Source: Mesorhizobium koreense (lineage in GTDB: Bacteria; Pseudomonadota; Alphaproteobacteria; Rhizobiales; Rhizobiaceae). Taken from it: a stretch of DNA of 64,000 nt. Position numbers and translations under genes: made by a program. The stretch lies in the NCBI RefSeq assembly GCF_031656215.1, contig NZ_CP134228.1, forward strand, positions 3,863,001 through 3,927,000. Direction: 5' to 3'. Positions 54,280 through 63,491 of the stretch are shown piece by piece. Under the pieces are notes generated by a model. That model was not told where the DNA came from. It saw only the letters and a program-made list of their open reading frames with translations, and did not search any database. Position 1 is the first letter of the stretch, and each line of letters begins with the position of its first letter.

Positions 54280-55546
54280 AGGCCGTCGGGTATGGGACAG
54301 CCGCGGCAATCCCACCGTCGAGGCGACGATTGTGCTGGAGAGCGGCGCATGGGGTCGCGCGATCGCACCCGCCGGGGCCTCACGCGGCACGCGTGAGGCG
54401 ATGGACCTACGCGATGGCGGCACCAGGCTGGAGGGCCTCGATGTCCGCACCGCGCTCGAAAACATCGAAACACGTATCGCGCCCGCGCTTGTCGGCGCGG
54501 AAGGTGGCGACCAGGCGGGTATAGACGGACGACTCACCGCGCTCGATCCCTCGCCGCTCAAATCGCTGCTCGGTGGCAATGCGACGGTCGCCGTCTCTCT
54601 CGCCGCGCTTCACGCCGCCGCCGCCGAGGCCGGCCTGCCGCTCTGGCGCCACGTCGCCGCCTATTATGGCCGCAAACCTTCGATCCCGCTTCCCGAAATC
54701 CAGATATTCGGCGGCGGGGCGCATGCAGGGCGCCGGGTAGATGTCCAGGATTTCATGGTGATGGTGCCGGGCGCGGAAAGCTTCGACGAGGCGCTGGAGA
54801 TCACCGCCGAGATCTACCACGCGGCAGGCTCGATCATGTCGGCGCGCGGCAAGAGTGCCGGAGTTGCCGACGAGGGCGGCTGGTGGCCCGACTTCGGCAG
54901 CAACGAGGAAGCGCTTGAGACGCTGGTCGCGGCGATAGAAGCGGCGGGAGAAAAGCCGGGAGAGCGCGTGGTGATTTCGCTCGACATCGCGGCCTCCGAA
55001 TTCGGCCGGGGCGGCCAATACCGTCTGGCGCTGGAGGACCGGACACTCACCTCCGGCGAATGGACCGCCGAACTGGGGCGCTGGCTGGAAGCCTATCCCA
55101 TCGCGTCTATCGAGGATCCTCTGGCGGAAGACGATACCGCAGGCATGCGCGAATTCACGCGCCGCTACGGCGATCGGCTGCAGATCGTCGGCGACGACTA
55201 TCTGGTGACCAATGCCGGCCTTGTGGCCGAAGCAGTTGCCGCCGGCGCCTGCAATACTGCGCTCATCAAGGTCAACCAGGCGGGCACGGTAACCGAAGCG
55301 GTCGCGGCGTATGACGCCGCCCGCGCAGCCGGTTGGCGCGCCATCGTCTCGGCGCGCTCGGGCGAGACGGAGGACGTCTCGATAAGCCATCTGGCGGTCG
55401 GGCTCGGCGCCAGTCAATTGAAGGTCGGTTCCTTCGCGCGGTCCGAACGCATGGCCAAATGGAACGAGTGCCTGCGGATCGCCGAAGAGCCTGGAGCCGG
55501 TACGTTTGTCGGCTGGGCGCCGCTCTCCGCTCCGGTAAAAAGGTAA
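54257..55546 (+). CDS. Enolase paralogue (phosphopyruvate hydratase-like), altered active site
   Basis: A 429-residue enolase-fold protein. It keeps the general base and metal residues: E206 (ADEGGWWP), D243, E286, D313, K338 (LIKVNQAGT) and K389 (LKVGSFARSER). It changes several that are fixed in glycolytic enolase: SARSGETED has Ala366 for the SHRSGET histidine, VQDF has Asp165 for the Glu of QEF, and the PSGASTG loop reads PAGASRG. It overlaps the upstream kinase gene by 23 bp, and none of the usual eno neighbours is here. A 2-phospho-hydroxy acid other than 2-phosphoglycerate is the probable substrate. Standard annotation would call it eno. Confidence 0.85.
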   Translation: MSKIASVKGRRVWDSRGNPTVEATIVLESGAWGRAIAPAGASRGTREAMDLRDGGTRLEGLDVRTALENIETRIAPALVGAEGGDQAGIDGRLTALDPSPLKSLLGGNATVAVSLAALHAAAAEAGLPLWRHVAAYYGRKPSIPLPEIQIFGGGAHAGRRVDVQDFMVMVPGAESFDEALEITAEIYHAAGSIMSARGKSAGVADEGGWWPDFGSNEEALETLVAAIEAAGEKPGERVVISLDIAASEFGRGGQYRLALEDRTLTSGEWTAELGRWLEAYPIASIEDPLAEDDTAGMREFTRRYGDRLQIVGDDYLVTNAGLVAEAVAAGACNTALIKVNQAGTVTEAVAAYDAARAAGWRAIVSARSGETEDVSISHLAVGLGASQLKVGSFARSERMAKWNECLRIAEEPGAGTFVGWAPLSAPVKR

Positions 55547-55582
55547 CGGACGAGACCGAAGCGTCAGCCACCGTAGCAGCCG

Positions 55583-56896
55583 TCAGCCCGCCCTCTCGAT
55601 GCGGATCACCTGCGGCTTGTCGATCAGATGGCCGTCCCTGGTGATACCTTCAACGGCGCGGCGGACGGCTGCTTCCGTCGTTTCATGCGTCACCAGTATC
55701 ACCGTCTTCTGGTCGTCCGAGCGTTTTCCGCCTGCATGCTGGACGATCGATTCCAGCGAGATATCGCTGTCGGCCATGCGCTTGGCGATCGCGGCGAAGA
55801 CGCCGATGCGGTCATGCACGGTCAGCCGAATGAAATAGCCGCCGGCATGTGCGCGCATCCGCGCCTTGCGATAGGGTTTCAGTTCCTTTGCGGGCCATCC
55901 GAAAACCGGCCCGTGCTGGAAACCCGGCCGGCTCTTGGCGATGTCGGCGATGTCACCGATGACGGCGGAAGCGGTGGCGTTTCCCCCTGCCCCCGGCCCC
56001 GACAGTAGAAGTTCACCCAGGATGTCCGTCTCGATGGCGACCGCATTGGTGACGCCGTGCACCTGCGCGATCACGCTCGCGGTCGGCACCATGGTCGGAT
56101 GGACGCGCTGCTCGATGCCGGTCTCGGTCGCCTGCGCCACGCCGAGAAGCTTGATGCGATAGCCGAGTTCGCCCGCCGCCTGGATATCGGCCTGCGTAAT
56201 GTTGGAGATGCCCTCCATATAGATGTCGCCGGCCGAGATGCGGCAGCCGAAGGCGATGCTGGTTAGGATGGCGAGTTTGTGCGCGGTGTCGTGGCCCTCG
56301 ATGTCGAAAGTCGGATCGGCCTCGGCGTAACCCAGCCGCTGCGCGTCCTTCAGGCATTCGTCGAAGGAAAGCCCCTCCGCCTCCATGCGTGTCAGGATAT
56401 AGTTGCAGGTGCCGTTGAGGATACCGAAGATGCGGCCGACCGAATTGCCGGCCAGAGCCTCGCGCAAGGTCTTGATGACCGGGATGCCGCCGGCCACCGC
56501 CGCCTCGTAGTTCAGAAGCACGCCTTTCTTTTCCGCCACCTCGGCCAGCGTCAGGCCATGGCGGGCGAGAAGCGCCTTGTTCGCCGTGACGACGTGACGG
56601 CCCGCATCGAGCGCTGCTCGCACGCTCTGCCGCGCAGCCCCTTCCTCCCCGCCGATCAGTTCCACGAAGACGTCGATGTCGGCGGACTTCGCCAGCGCCG
56701 CCGGATCTTCGAACCATTTCACATTGTCGAGCGAAATACCGCGGTCGCGGCTCCGGTCACGTGCGGAGACGGCGGTCACCGCGATCGACCGGCCGCATTG
56801 CCGCGTCAGTTCATCTGCCTTCTCGGCAAGCACGCGGACGACCGACGCACCGACCGTGCCCAGCCCGGCAATCCCAACACGCAACGCTTCGGCCAT
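55583..56896 (-). CDS. hom: Homoserine dehydrogenase
   Basis: Reduces aspartate semialdehyde to homoserine on the way to Thr and Met. It has 437 residues: an NAD fold at the start (VGIAGLGTVGASVVRVLAE), the catalytic domain with GGIPVIKTLREALAGN and GYAEADPTFDIEGHDTAHKLAIL, and a C-terminal ACT domain (about 350-430, RLTVHDRIGVFAAIAKRMAD) for Thr feedback. The ATG is at 56896. It lies 39 bp after alaC on the same strand. Confidence 0.97.
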   Translation of the reverse strand: MAEALRVGIAGLGTVGASVVRVLAEKADELTRQCGRSIAVTAVSARDRSRDRGISLDNVKWFEDPAALAKSADIDVFVELIGGEEGAARQSVRAALDAGRHVVTANKALLARHGLTLAEVAEKKGVLLNYEAAVAGGIPVIKTLREALAGNSVGRIFGILNGTCNYILTRMEAEGLSFDECLKDAQRLGYAEADPTFDIEGHDTAHKLAILTSIAFGCRISAGDIYMEGISNITQADIQAAGELGYRIKLLGVAQATETGIEQRVHPTMVPTASVIAQVHGVTNAVAIETDILGELLLSGPGAGGNATASAVIGDIADIAKSRPGFQHGPVFGWPAKELKPYRKARMRAHAGGYFIRLTVHDRIGVFAAIAKRMADSDISLESIVQHAGGKRSDDQKTVILVTHETTEAAVRRAVEGITRDGHLIDKPQVIRIERAG

Positions 56897-56935
56897 CTAC
56901 TGCCGCCCCTCGGATCACAGAATCGATTGAAACGC

Positions 56936-58153
56936 TCAGCGCCGGGCGCTGAGCGGGATGACGTTGTCGAGCGTCGAGGACGCGGACGTCAGGAAGCGCT
57001 TGACGTTGCGCGCGGCCTGCCGGATGCGGTGCTCGTTCTCGACGAGAGCGATGCGGACGAAATCGTCGCCGTGCTCGCCGAAGCCGATGCCCGGCGCGAC
57101 GGCGACATCGGCCCTCTCGATCAGGAGTTTCGAGAACTCCAGCGAACCGAGGGACTTGAAAGGCTCCGGGATCGGCGCCCAGGCGAACATGGTCGCGGCA
57201 GGCGCGGGAATGTCCCAGCCCGCACGGCCGAACGCCTCGACCATGACATCGCGACGGCGTCGGTAGACGTCACGTACTTCGGCAATCTCGGCGCCGTCGC
57301 TGTTGAGCGCCGCCGTCGCCGCCACCTGGATCGGCGTGAAGGCGCCGTAGTCGAGATAGGATTTCACGCGGGTAAGCGCCGCGATGAGCCGCTCGTTGCC
57401 GACGGCAAAGCCCATGCGCCAACCGGGCATGGAGAAAGTCTTCGACATGGAGGTGAATTCGACCGCGATATCCATCGCGCCCGGCACCTGCAGGATCGAG
57501 GGCGGCGGCGCGGCGTCGAAATAGATCTCGGCATAGGCGAGGTCCGACAACAGGATGATGTCGTTCTTCTTCGCGTAGGCGACGATGTCCTTGTAGAAGT
57601 CGAGCGTCGCCACATGCGCCGTCGGGTTGGACGGATAGTTGAGGATCAGCGCCAGCGGCTTCGGGATCGAGTGCCTGACCGCGCGCTCCAGCGCGCGGAT
57701 GAAGCCCTCGTCCGGCTCGGCCTGGATGGAGCGGATGACGCCGCCCGACATGATGAAGCCGAAGGCGTGGATCGGATAGGTCGGATTGGGACAGATGACC
57801 ACGTCGCCCGGCGCGGTGATCGCCTGCGCCATGTTGGCGAAGCCTTCCTTCGAGCCCAGCGTCGCGACCACCTGGCTGTCCGGGTCAAGCTTCACGTTGA
57901 AGCGTCTTGCGTAATAGTTCGCCTGCGCACGACGCAGGCCCGGGATGCCGCGCGAGGAGGAATAGCGATGCGTGCGCGGGTCGCGCACGACCTCGCACAA
58001 TTTATCGACGATCGCCTTCGGCGTCGGCAGGTCCGGATTGCCCATGCCGAGATCGATGATGTCGGCGCCCTGTGCGCGGGCGCTCGCCTTCAGCCGATTC
58101 ACCTGCTCGAAGACGTATGGCGGGAGCCTGCGGACCTTGTGAAACTCTTCCAT
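56936..58153 (-). CDS. Class I/II aminotransferase (AlaC- or LL-DAP aminotransferase-like)
   Basis: PLP-dependent aminotransferase of 405 residues. It shows DIIDLGMGNPDLPTP, NYPSNPTAHVA, the Asp-Tyr pair LLSDLAYAEIYFD and the Schiff-base lysine in TSMSKTFSMPGWRMGF. Databases often name this rhizobial group LL-diaminopimelate aminotransferase, but its closest studied relative is E. coli AlaC (glutamate-pyruvate transaminase), and alphaproteobacteria generally make lysine by the succinylase route. The ATG at 58153 is preferred over an open frame that begins at 58210. Confidence 0.9.
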   Translation of the reverse strand: MEEFHKVRRLPPYVFEQVNRLKASARAQGADIIDLGMGNPDLPTPKAIVDKLCEVVRDPRTHRYSSSRGIPGLRRAQANYYARRFNVKLDPDSQVVATLGSKEGFANMAQAITAPGDVVICPNPTYPIHAFGFIMSGGVIRSIQAEPDEGFIRALERAVRHSIPKPLALILNYPSNPTAHVATLDFYKDIVAYAKKNDIILLSDLAYAEIYFDAAPPPSILQVPGAMDIAVEFTSMSKTFSMPGWRMGFAVGNERLIAALTRVKSYLDYGAFTPIQVAATAALNSDGAEIAEVRDVYRRRRDVMVEAFGRAGWDIPAPAATMFAWAPIPEPFKSLGSLEFSKLLIERADVAVAPGIGFGEHGDDFVRIALVENEHRIRQAARNVKRFLTSASSTLDNVIPLSARR

Positions 58154-58217
58154 CGTGTTGTTCCGGTCGATTGGGGAGCCGAGTGCGCGGGCGATATACA
58201 CCCGATGCACATGGTCG

Positions 58218-58604
58218 TCACTGTCCCTCGATTTCTTTCAGCACCTGTTCATTATGCTCCTTGCCAACCTGCCGCATCCTGGCGACGTCGGCATCGGCGC
58301 CCGACGTGTCGGCGGGCTTTGCGCCGAGACTCGCCTTCGCCGAATCGAGTTCCTTGGTCTTGGCGGCCACCTCGGCGTCGGTAAGCTGTGCGGTCGCCCC
58401 CTTTTGCCGGATATTGAGATTGGGATACTGGCCCGTGTCGCGCGGTCCCCCGTATGTCCCGTTAGCGGCGGGGTGCGGCACCGCATCCTCGATGGCGAAG
58501 TCGGATGCGCATCCGCCGAGCAGCATCAAGGAAGCCAGAACGGCTATTGCGGCAATCGGTCCGACGCGGCGATCAGCCTCGCTACCCGCACCAGATTTCA
58601 TCAT
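58218..58604 (-). CDS. Small lipoprotein of unknown function
   Basis: A 128-residue protein with a lipoprotein signal: a hydrophobic run then the lipobox LLGGC with Cys32. The mature part is hydrophilic and helical, with KEL and Lys/Ala/Asp stretches (AEVAAKTKELDSAKASLGAKPAD) suggesting a short coiled coil. It lies between alaC and the divergent phaC. Such short lipoproteins beside phaC occur in relatives; no role is known. Confidence 0.75.
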   Translation of the reverse strand: MMKSGAGSEADRRVGPIAAIAVLASLMLLGGCASDFAIEDAVPHPAANGTYGGPRDTGQYPNLNIRQKGATAQLTDAEVAAKTKELDSAKASLGAKPADTSGADADVARMRQVGKEHNEQVLKEIEGQ

Positions 58605-58717
58605 ATATTCCTAGCTTTCGCGCGGGTTTCCGGTTGGACCCGGATCGAACTCACATGATATTATGGCATTAAGACGCTGAACGAAAGTTCGACGCGTCGC
58701 GGAGGAGTAGTAAGACG

Positions 58718-60556
58718 ATGACGGACAAGAAGAAAGAGGCGGAGCGGAAGGAAAGCCCGCCCTCTTCCGTCGAGCAATACGTCATCAGCGACCCCGATCG
58801 CTTCGCCCTCAACCTTGCCCGCATGATCGAGGAAGCCGGCAAGGCCGCATCCGCCTGGGTCAAGCCGCGTGAAGAAGGTGTCCGGCACGACGTGGTGGCC
58901 GAGCCCGTGGCGGACATGGTCAAGACCCTCTCCAAACTCACCGAGTACTGGCTGTCGGACCCGACGCGCGCGGTCGAGGCACAAACCCGCCTCTTCTCCG
59001 GCTACATGGAGGTCTGGACGAACTCGCTGCGCCGCCTCGGCGAGGGCGACGAGGCTGCCGCCGAGGAGAGCGTCAAACCCGAGAAGGGAGACAAGCGGTT
59101 CCAGGACCCCGAATGGGGCAGGAACGCTTTCTTCGATTTCCTCAAGCAGACCTATCTCGTCACAAGCCGCTGGGCCAACGATCTCGTCGAGCATGCCGAG
59201 GGGCTCGACGAACACACGAAGCACAAGGCAAGCTTCTACGTGAAGCAGGTCGCCAACGCGATCTCGCCTTCGAATTTCATCCTCACCAATCCCGAGCTTT
59301 TCCGGGAAACGGTTGCCAGCAACGGCGAGAACCTTGTTGCCGGCATGAAGATGCTGGCGGAGGACATCGCGGCGGGAGGCGGCGAATTACGGCTGCGCCA
59401 GGCCGACTACTCCAGGTTCGCCATCGGAAAGAACCTTGCCATGACCCCCGGCAAGGTGGTTGCGCGGAGTGAATTGGCGGAAATCATCCAGTACGATCCC
59501 GCGACGGAGAAGGTGCTGAAGCGACCGCTGCTCATCTGCCCGCCCTGGATCAACAAATTCTACATCCTCGACCTCAACCCGCAGAAATCCTTCATCCGCT
59601 GGGCGGTCGAGCAGGGCCATTCCGTCTTCGTCATCTCATGGGTCAACCCGGACGAGCGCCACGGACGCAAGGACTGGGAAGCCTATATCGAGGAGGGTTT
59701 GCGGTTCGCGCTCGATACAGTCGAGAAGGAAACTGGCGAGAAGGAGGTCAATGCGATCGGTTACTGTGTCGGCGGGACACTGCTTGCCGCGGCATTGGCG
59801 CTTTTCGCGCAGGAAGGCGACGAGCGCATCAAAACCACGACCTTCCTCACGACACAGGTAGACTTCACCTATGCCGGCGATCTGAAAGTGTTCGTGGACG
59901 AGGACCAGATTTCGGCCCTCGAAAAATCGATGAACGAAAAGGGCTATCTCGAAGGCAACAAGATGGCCACGGCCTTCAACATGCTGCGCTCCGGTGACCT
60001 GATCTGGCCCTATGTCGTCAACAACTATCTCCGAGGCAAGGAGCCCCTGCCCTTCGACCTGCTCTACTGGAATTCCGATTCGACGCGGATGGCTGCGGCG
60101 AACCATTCCTATTACCTGCGCAACTGCTATCTGGAGAACAATCTGAGCGGCGGCACGATGGAACTGGGCGGTCGGAAACTGTCGCTTTCCGATATCACTA
60201 TCCCGATCTTCAACCAGGCTTCGCGGGAAGACCATATCGCGCCGCTCCGCTCGGTCTTCTTCGGCAGCCGCTATTTCGGCGGCGATGTCGAATTCCTGCT
60301 TGCAGGCTCCGGCCATATCGCCGGCGTGGTCAACCCGCCGGCTGCCAACAAGTACCAGTACTGGACCGGCGCGAGGCCGGCCGGCGCATTGGAAGACTGG
60401 CTGGCCAGCGCGCATGAGCATCCCGGCTCATGGTGGCCATACTGGCAATCCTGGATCGAGCGCCACGACAATGAGCGCGTACCGGCACGTAAGCCCGGCA
60501 AGAAGTTGAAGCCGCTCGGCGACGCCCCCGGCGCCTACGTAACGGCGCGTGTCTGA
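58718..60556 (+). CDS. phaC: Class I poly(3-hydroxyalkanoate) synthase
   Basis: Polymerises 3-hydroxyacyl-CoA to storage polyester on granules. It has 612 residues; an N-terminal helical domain (about 1-250) is followed by an alpha/beta hydrolase domain with the catalytic Cys350 in the lipase-like box GYCVGGT, the acid in ASREDHIAPLRS and His in AGSGHIAGVVN. Length and box fit class I (no PhaE needed). The ATG at 58718 has GGAGGAG 9 bp before it. No phaA, phaB or phaP is next to it. Confidence 0.96.
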   Translation: MTDKKKEAERKESPPSSVEQYVISDPDRFALNLARMIEEAGKAASAWVKPREEGVRHDVVAEPVADMVKTLSKLTEYWLSDPTRAVEAQTRLFSGYMEVWTNSLRRLGEGDEAAAEESVKPEKGDKRFQDPEWGRNAFFDFLKQTYLVTSRWANDLVEHAEGLDEHTKHKASFYVKQVANAISPSNFILTNPELFRETVASNGENLVAGMKMLAEDIAAGGGELRLRQADYSRFAIGKNLAMTPGKVVARSELAEIIQYDPATEKVLKRPLLICPPWINKFYILDLNPQKSFIRWAVEQGHSVFVISWVNPDERHGRKDWEAYIEEGLRFALDTVEKETGEKEVNAIGYCVGGTLLAAALALFAQEGDERIKTTTFLTTQVDFTYAGDLKVFVDEDQISALEKSMNEKGYLEGNKMATAFNMLRSGDLIWPYVVNNYLRGKEPLPFDLLYWNSDSTRMAAANHSYYLRNCYLENNLSGGTMELGGRKLSLSDITIPIFNQASREDHIAPLRSVFFGSRYFGGDVEFLLAGSGHIAGVVNPPAANKYQYWTGARPAGALEDWLASAHEHPGSWWPYWQSWIERHDNERVPARKPGKKLKPLGDAPGAYVTARV

Positions 60557-60868
60557 CGCTCACAATCAGTGATCGGATTTCGTTGCATTTTGGCAACTAT
60601 GCAAACCAAATCCGCTTGACCCTCAATAAGTTGCAACGCAAGTTGCGCTTCGGCAACGCCCCGCTTCGGGCGGGCAGATTTTGTCTTTGCGAAATCATCC
60701 GCGAAGGCTTCCGGTTGCGGCAAGAGTGCACCGCTTGCACCGGATAATCGAATGCGTGTTTGCCGGCACATGCCGGATTTTGCGTGAAGGCGTTGCCCCA
60801 TAGGGCAAGCGCAGAGGGAATGACCGCCGGCGCGAGGGATGCAAGCGTCGAAATAGGGGAAAGACGTT
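60557..60868. other. 312-bp intergenic region, no gene seen
   Basis: No coding frame with support is visible on either strand. It holds a short hairpin GTTGC-GCTTCG-GCAAC near 60641-60656, directly followed by a second stem around CGCCCCGCTTCGGGCG (60657-60672) with ATTTT a few bases later, a possible but weak terminator for phaC. The remainder should contain the promoter of the M15-like gene. Confidence 0.5.
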
Positions 60869-62161
60869 TTGAGATCAGCCCGACGGCACTCCGCCCGACT
60901 GTTCCGAACGGCTTTACTCGCCGGTTCCCTGGCTTTCGTGGTGTCGTCCTGCACCACCAACAACCCCAGCATGCAATTCGCGATGACGCCGGCCGCACCG
61001 ACAGTGCCGGGCATGATGGCGGACGTAGCCGCCAGCCATGCGGCGACGAATACCGACCCCGGCACTTCGACGGTGGTACCGGCGAATCCGGCGCCGGGAG
61101 CGAGCGTAGCCAGTCAGCCGCCCGCCGATGCGACGCCCGCGCCGGAGGGTGCAGCACCGGCGCTTCCGACGGATCCGCAAGGCGCCGACGCTTTCCTTCT
61201 GCCGGACATCGTCGCCTATGTGCCAACCCCCAATCCGGAGAACCCGTTCGCGGCCGCCATGCCGGCGCTCGCCGCCGCGCCTGCCACGACGGCCGCGGCC
61301 TTGCCTGAAGTGGCATTGGTCCCCCAGCCCAATCCTGTAGCGAACCGCCAGATTCCCGTGCCCGTCGATATTCCCGCGGCAGCCGAGGCCGCTCCTCCGC
61401 AAGCGGCGGCCTATGCCGGAGCCACACCCGCACCGGCGCCGCAAAAGCCGCGCGGCTTCTTCGCATCGCTCTTCGCTCCTTCCTCCGGCCATAACGTCGT
61501 CACCAGAGCTTCCGCGCAAGAGCAGCCGCAGGTCGTCGCTTCTCTGGAGGAGAGCAACGTCAAGCCGCTGATCGACGCGCATGCCTCCGCCAAGCCAATC
61601 GTCGACATGGCTTCCGACGACGAAGCCCCGGCCGTGCAGCATTACGGCGCGGGCAATTCGCTGCCGGGCGTGCGCAACAGCGATTCCCTATTCGAGATCA
61701 CGCGCAAATCGGATATCGGCGACAACAGCGACGTCGACATCAACGAGGAAGACGCCGCGCCGGTGGAAGTGGCGTCGGCGGCGGGTATGGCCAGGCTTGA
61801 TCCGCACGGCCTCATCCTGCAACGGGACACCGTGGACACCGCCTGCCTTCGCCCCGCGCTCCTTGCGGTGCTGAAGAAGATCGAGCAGCATTACGGGCAC
61901 AAGCTGGTCGTGACTTCCGGCTATCGCAGCCGTGTCCACAACGCCGCCGCGCGTGGCGCGCACAATTCGCTGCATATGTTTTGCGCCGCGGCCGACGTGC
62001 AGATGCCTGGCGTCAGCAAATGGGAACTTGCCACCTTTGCCCGCTCCATGCCGGGCCGCGGCGGCGTTGGCACCTACTGCTATACGAAATCCGTCCATAT
62101 CGATATCGGCCCGGAGCGCGACTGGAACTGGCGCTGCAGGCGCAAACGGCATCGGCGATAG
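60869..62161 (+). CDS. Peptidase M15/YcbK-like cell-wall lipoprotein
   Basis: A 430-residue envelope lipoprotein: lipobox FVVSSC with Cys28, a long Pro/Ala-rich low-complexity region (about 30-300), and a C-terminal D-Ala-D-Ala carboxypeptidase-like domain (about 325-420). That domain shows SGYRSRVHNAAARG, the zinc-site run HNSLHMFCAAADVQ and the last His in SVHIDIG. It may cleave or bind peptidoglycan; zinc ligands are present, but activity is uncertain in this subgroup. The start is a TTG at 60869 with GGGGA 8 bp ahead. Confidence 0.8.
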   Translation: MRSARRHSARLFRTALLAGSLAFVVSSCTTNNPSMQFAMTPAAPTVPGMMADVAASHAATNTDPGTSTVVPANPAPGASVASQPPADATPAPEGAAPALPTDPQGADAFLLPDIVAYVPTPNPENPFAAAMPALAAAPATTAAALPEVALVPQPNPVANRQIPVPVDIPAAAEAAPPQAAAYAGATPAPAPQKPRGFFASLFAPSSGHNVVTRASAQEQPQVVASLEESNVKPLIDAHASAKPIVDMASDDEAPAVQHYGAGNSLPGVRNSDSLFEITRKSDIGDNSDVDINEEDAAPVEVASAAGMARLDPHGLILQRDTVDTACLRPALLAVLKKIEQHYGHKLVVTSGYRSRVHNAAARGAHNSLHMFCAAADVQMPGVSKWELATFARSMPGRGGVGTYCYTKSVHIDIGPERDWNWRCRRKRHRR

Positions 62162-62301
62162 GCAGTAGCTGAAGCGGTTCTCAAACTCGAAAGCGGCTCG
62201 CCCCGGAACCGGCCGATTAGTTTCATCTTTACCTTCCCGCTTAACCCTGCCTGAGGGCTTTATCGATAATATCGCGCCCGACCAGATGCGGGTGCGGTAG
62301 A

Positions 62302-63378
62302 ATGAGTGACGGACGCCGATACGACTGGGTCGACGCCGCCAAGGGGCTGTCGATCATCCTCGTGGTGATGATGTACGCGGCCTACAATGTCGGCAAATAC
62401 ACCGACGACGTGGGCGTGCTTCACTACGTGATCGGCTTCGCCACGCCGTTCCGCATGCCGGAATTCTTCCTCATCTCCGGCTTGTTCCTGTCGAAGGTCA
62501 TCGAGCGAGACTGGCGGCGTTATGCCGACCGGCGTGTCGTACACTACCTTTATTTCTATGCCGTATGGGTAACGATCGACTATGTCCTGAAGGTCGGCAT
62601 CGCCGGGCGCGACGTTCCCGGCATGCTTTCCGGTCTGGCGCTGGCCATCGTCGAGCCCTACGGCGTGCTCTGGTTCATCTACATGCTTGCCGTGTTCAGC
62701 CTGGCCGGAAAACTGGTCTGGCAAGCCAAGCTGCCGCACTGGCTGGTGATCGCGGTCGCGGCTGTGCTGCAAATGGCCCACATCGAATCCCCGAGCTACG
62801 CGGTGACGCAGTTCTGTGCTTATTTCGTCTTCTTCTATATTGGCTATGCCTGCTCGGCCCATGTGTTCCGCATCGTGGAGGCCGCCGCCCGCCGCCCTGC
62901 CCTTGCCTGGGCCGCGTTGGCGCTGTGGGCGCTTGGCGAAGCCTTCCTCGTCTTCTGGCCGGACGGAAGGCCGGAACCGATGGAGATGCATATGGGGCTC
63001 GCGGCCTTCCCGCCGCTGCATCTGACGCTCGCGGTCGCCGGCGCCATCGCGCTCTGCACGCTCGGCTATCTCCTGATGCGGTTGCCTTATACCGACTGGC
63101 TGCGCTGGCTGGGCGAGCATTCGCTTGTCGTCTATCTCGCCTTCACGCTGCCGATGTCGGCGGTGCGCATCATCGCCATGAAGACCGGCATCCTCACCGG
63201 AACCAGCGAACTCAGCATCGCCGTGCTGGTGATGGCCGTAGCCGCGCCGGTCGTGCTCTATCTACTTGTAAAGCGGTTCGGAGTGGCCGAATTCCTGTTC
63301 GAGCGCCCCGCATGGGCGCATATCCCCGGCACGCCCGGCAGCCGCGCCGGGAAAACAGCGGTCGCGCCGGCCGAATAG
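62302..63378 (+). CDS. Acyltransferase-3 family membrane protein
   Basis: A 358-residue integral membrane acyltransferase of the OafA/Fhb type with about ten hydrophobic helices. It begins YDWVDAAKGLSIILVVMMY, the usual family opening with the Arg/His-like catalytic region in the first loop, and contains PEFFLISGLFLSKV. It probably acylates a surface polysaccharide or lipid in the periplasm-facing membrane. It stands alone between a cell-wall lipoprotein and purQ. The ATG at 62302 has only a weak Shine-Dalgarno. Confidence 0.88.
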   Translation: MSDGRRYDWVDAAKGLSIILVVMMYAAYNVGKYTDDVGVLHYVIGFATPFRMPEFFLISGLFLSKVIERDWRRYADRRVVHYLYFYAVWVTIDYVLKVGIAGRDVPGMLSGLALAIVEPYGVLWFIYMLAVFSLAGKLVWQAKLPHWLVIAVAAVLQMAHIESPSYAVTQFCAYFVFFYIGYACSAHVFRIVEAAARRPALAWAALALWALGEAFLVFWPDGRPEPMEMHMGLAAFPPLHLTLAVAGAIALCTLGYLLMRLPYTDWLRWLGEHSLVVYLAFTLPMSAVRIIAMKTGILTGTSELSIAVLVMAVAAPVVLYLLVKRFGVAEFLFERPAWAHIPGTPGSRAGKTAVAPAE

Positions 63379-63491
63379 GCGCGACGATCCGTCCCCGGCT
63401 TTTTCGTGAAGTCGGGCCGGCGGGGCTCGCGATCCCGGCCGCTTTCGGGTAAGGAGCGCAAGGTGTCCACCACTAGCGCCCCGCTTTGCCC

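Noticed and set aside
54257-55546. Housekeeping glycolytic enolase
   Set aside because: Several residues invariant in eno are changed and the gene overlaps a kinase gene; it is better treated as a paralogue until another eno is excluded.
56936-58153. Lysine pathway LL-diaminopimelate aminotransferase (dapL)
   Set aside because: The name is common for this group, but the organism type normally uses the succinylase route; an AlaC-like transaminase is more likely.
56279-58384. A 701-codon open frame on the plus strand
   Set aside because: Antisense to hom and the aminotransferase; composition is typical of a shadow frame and no motif is visible.
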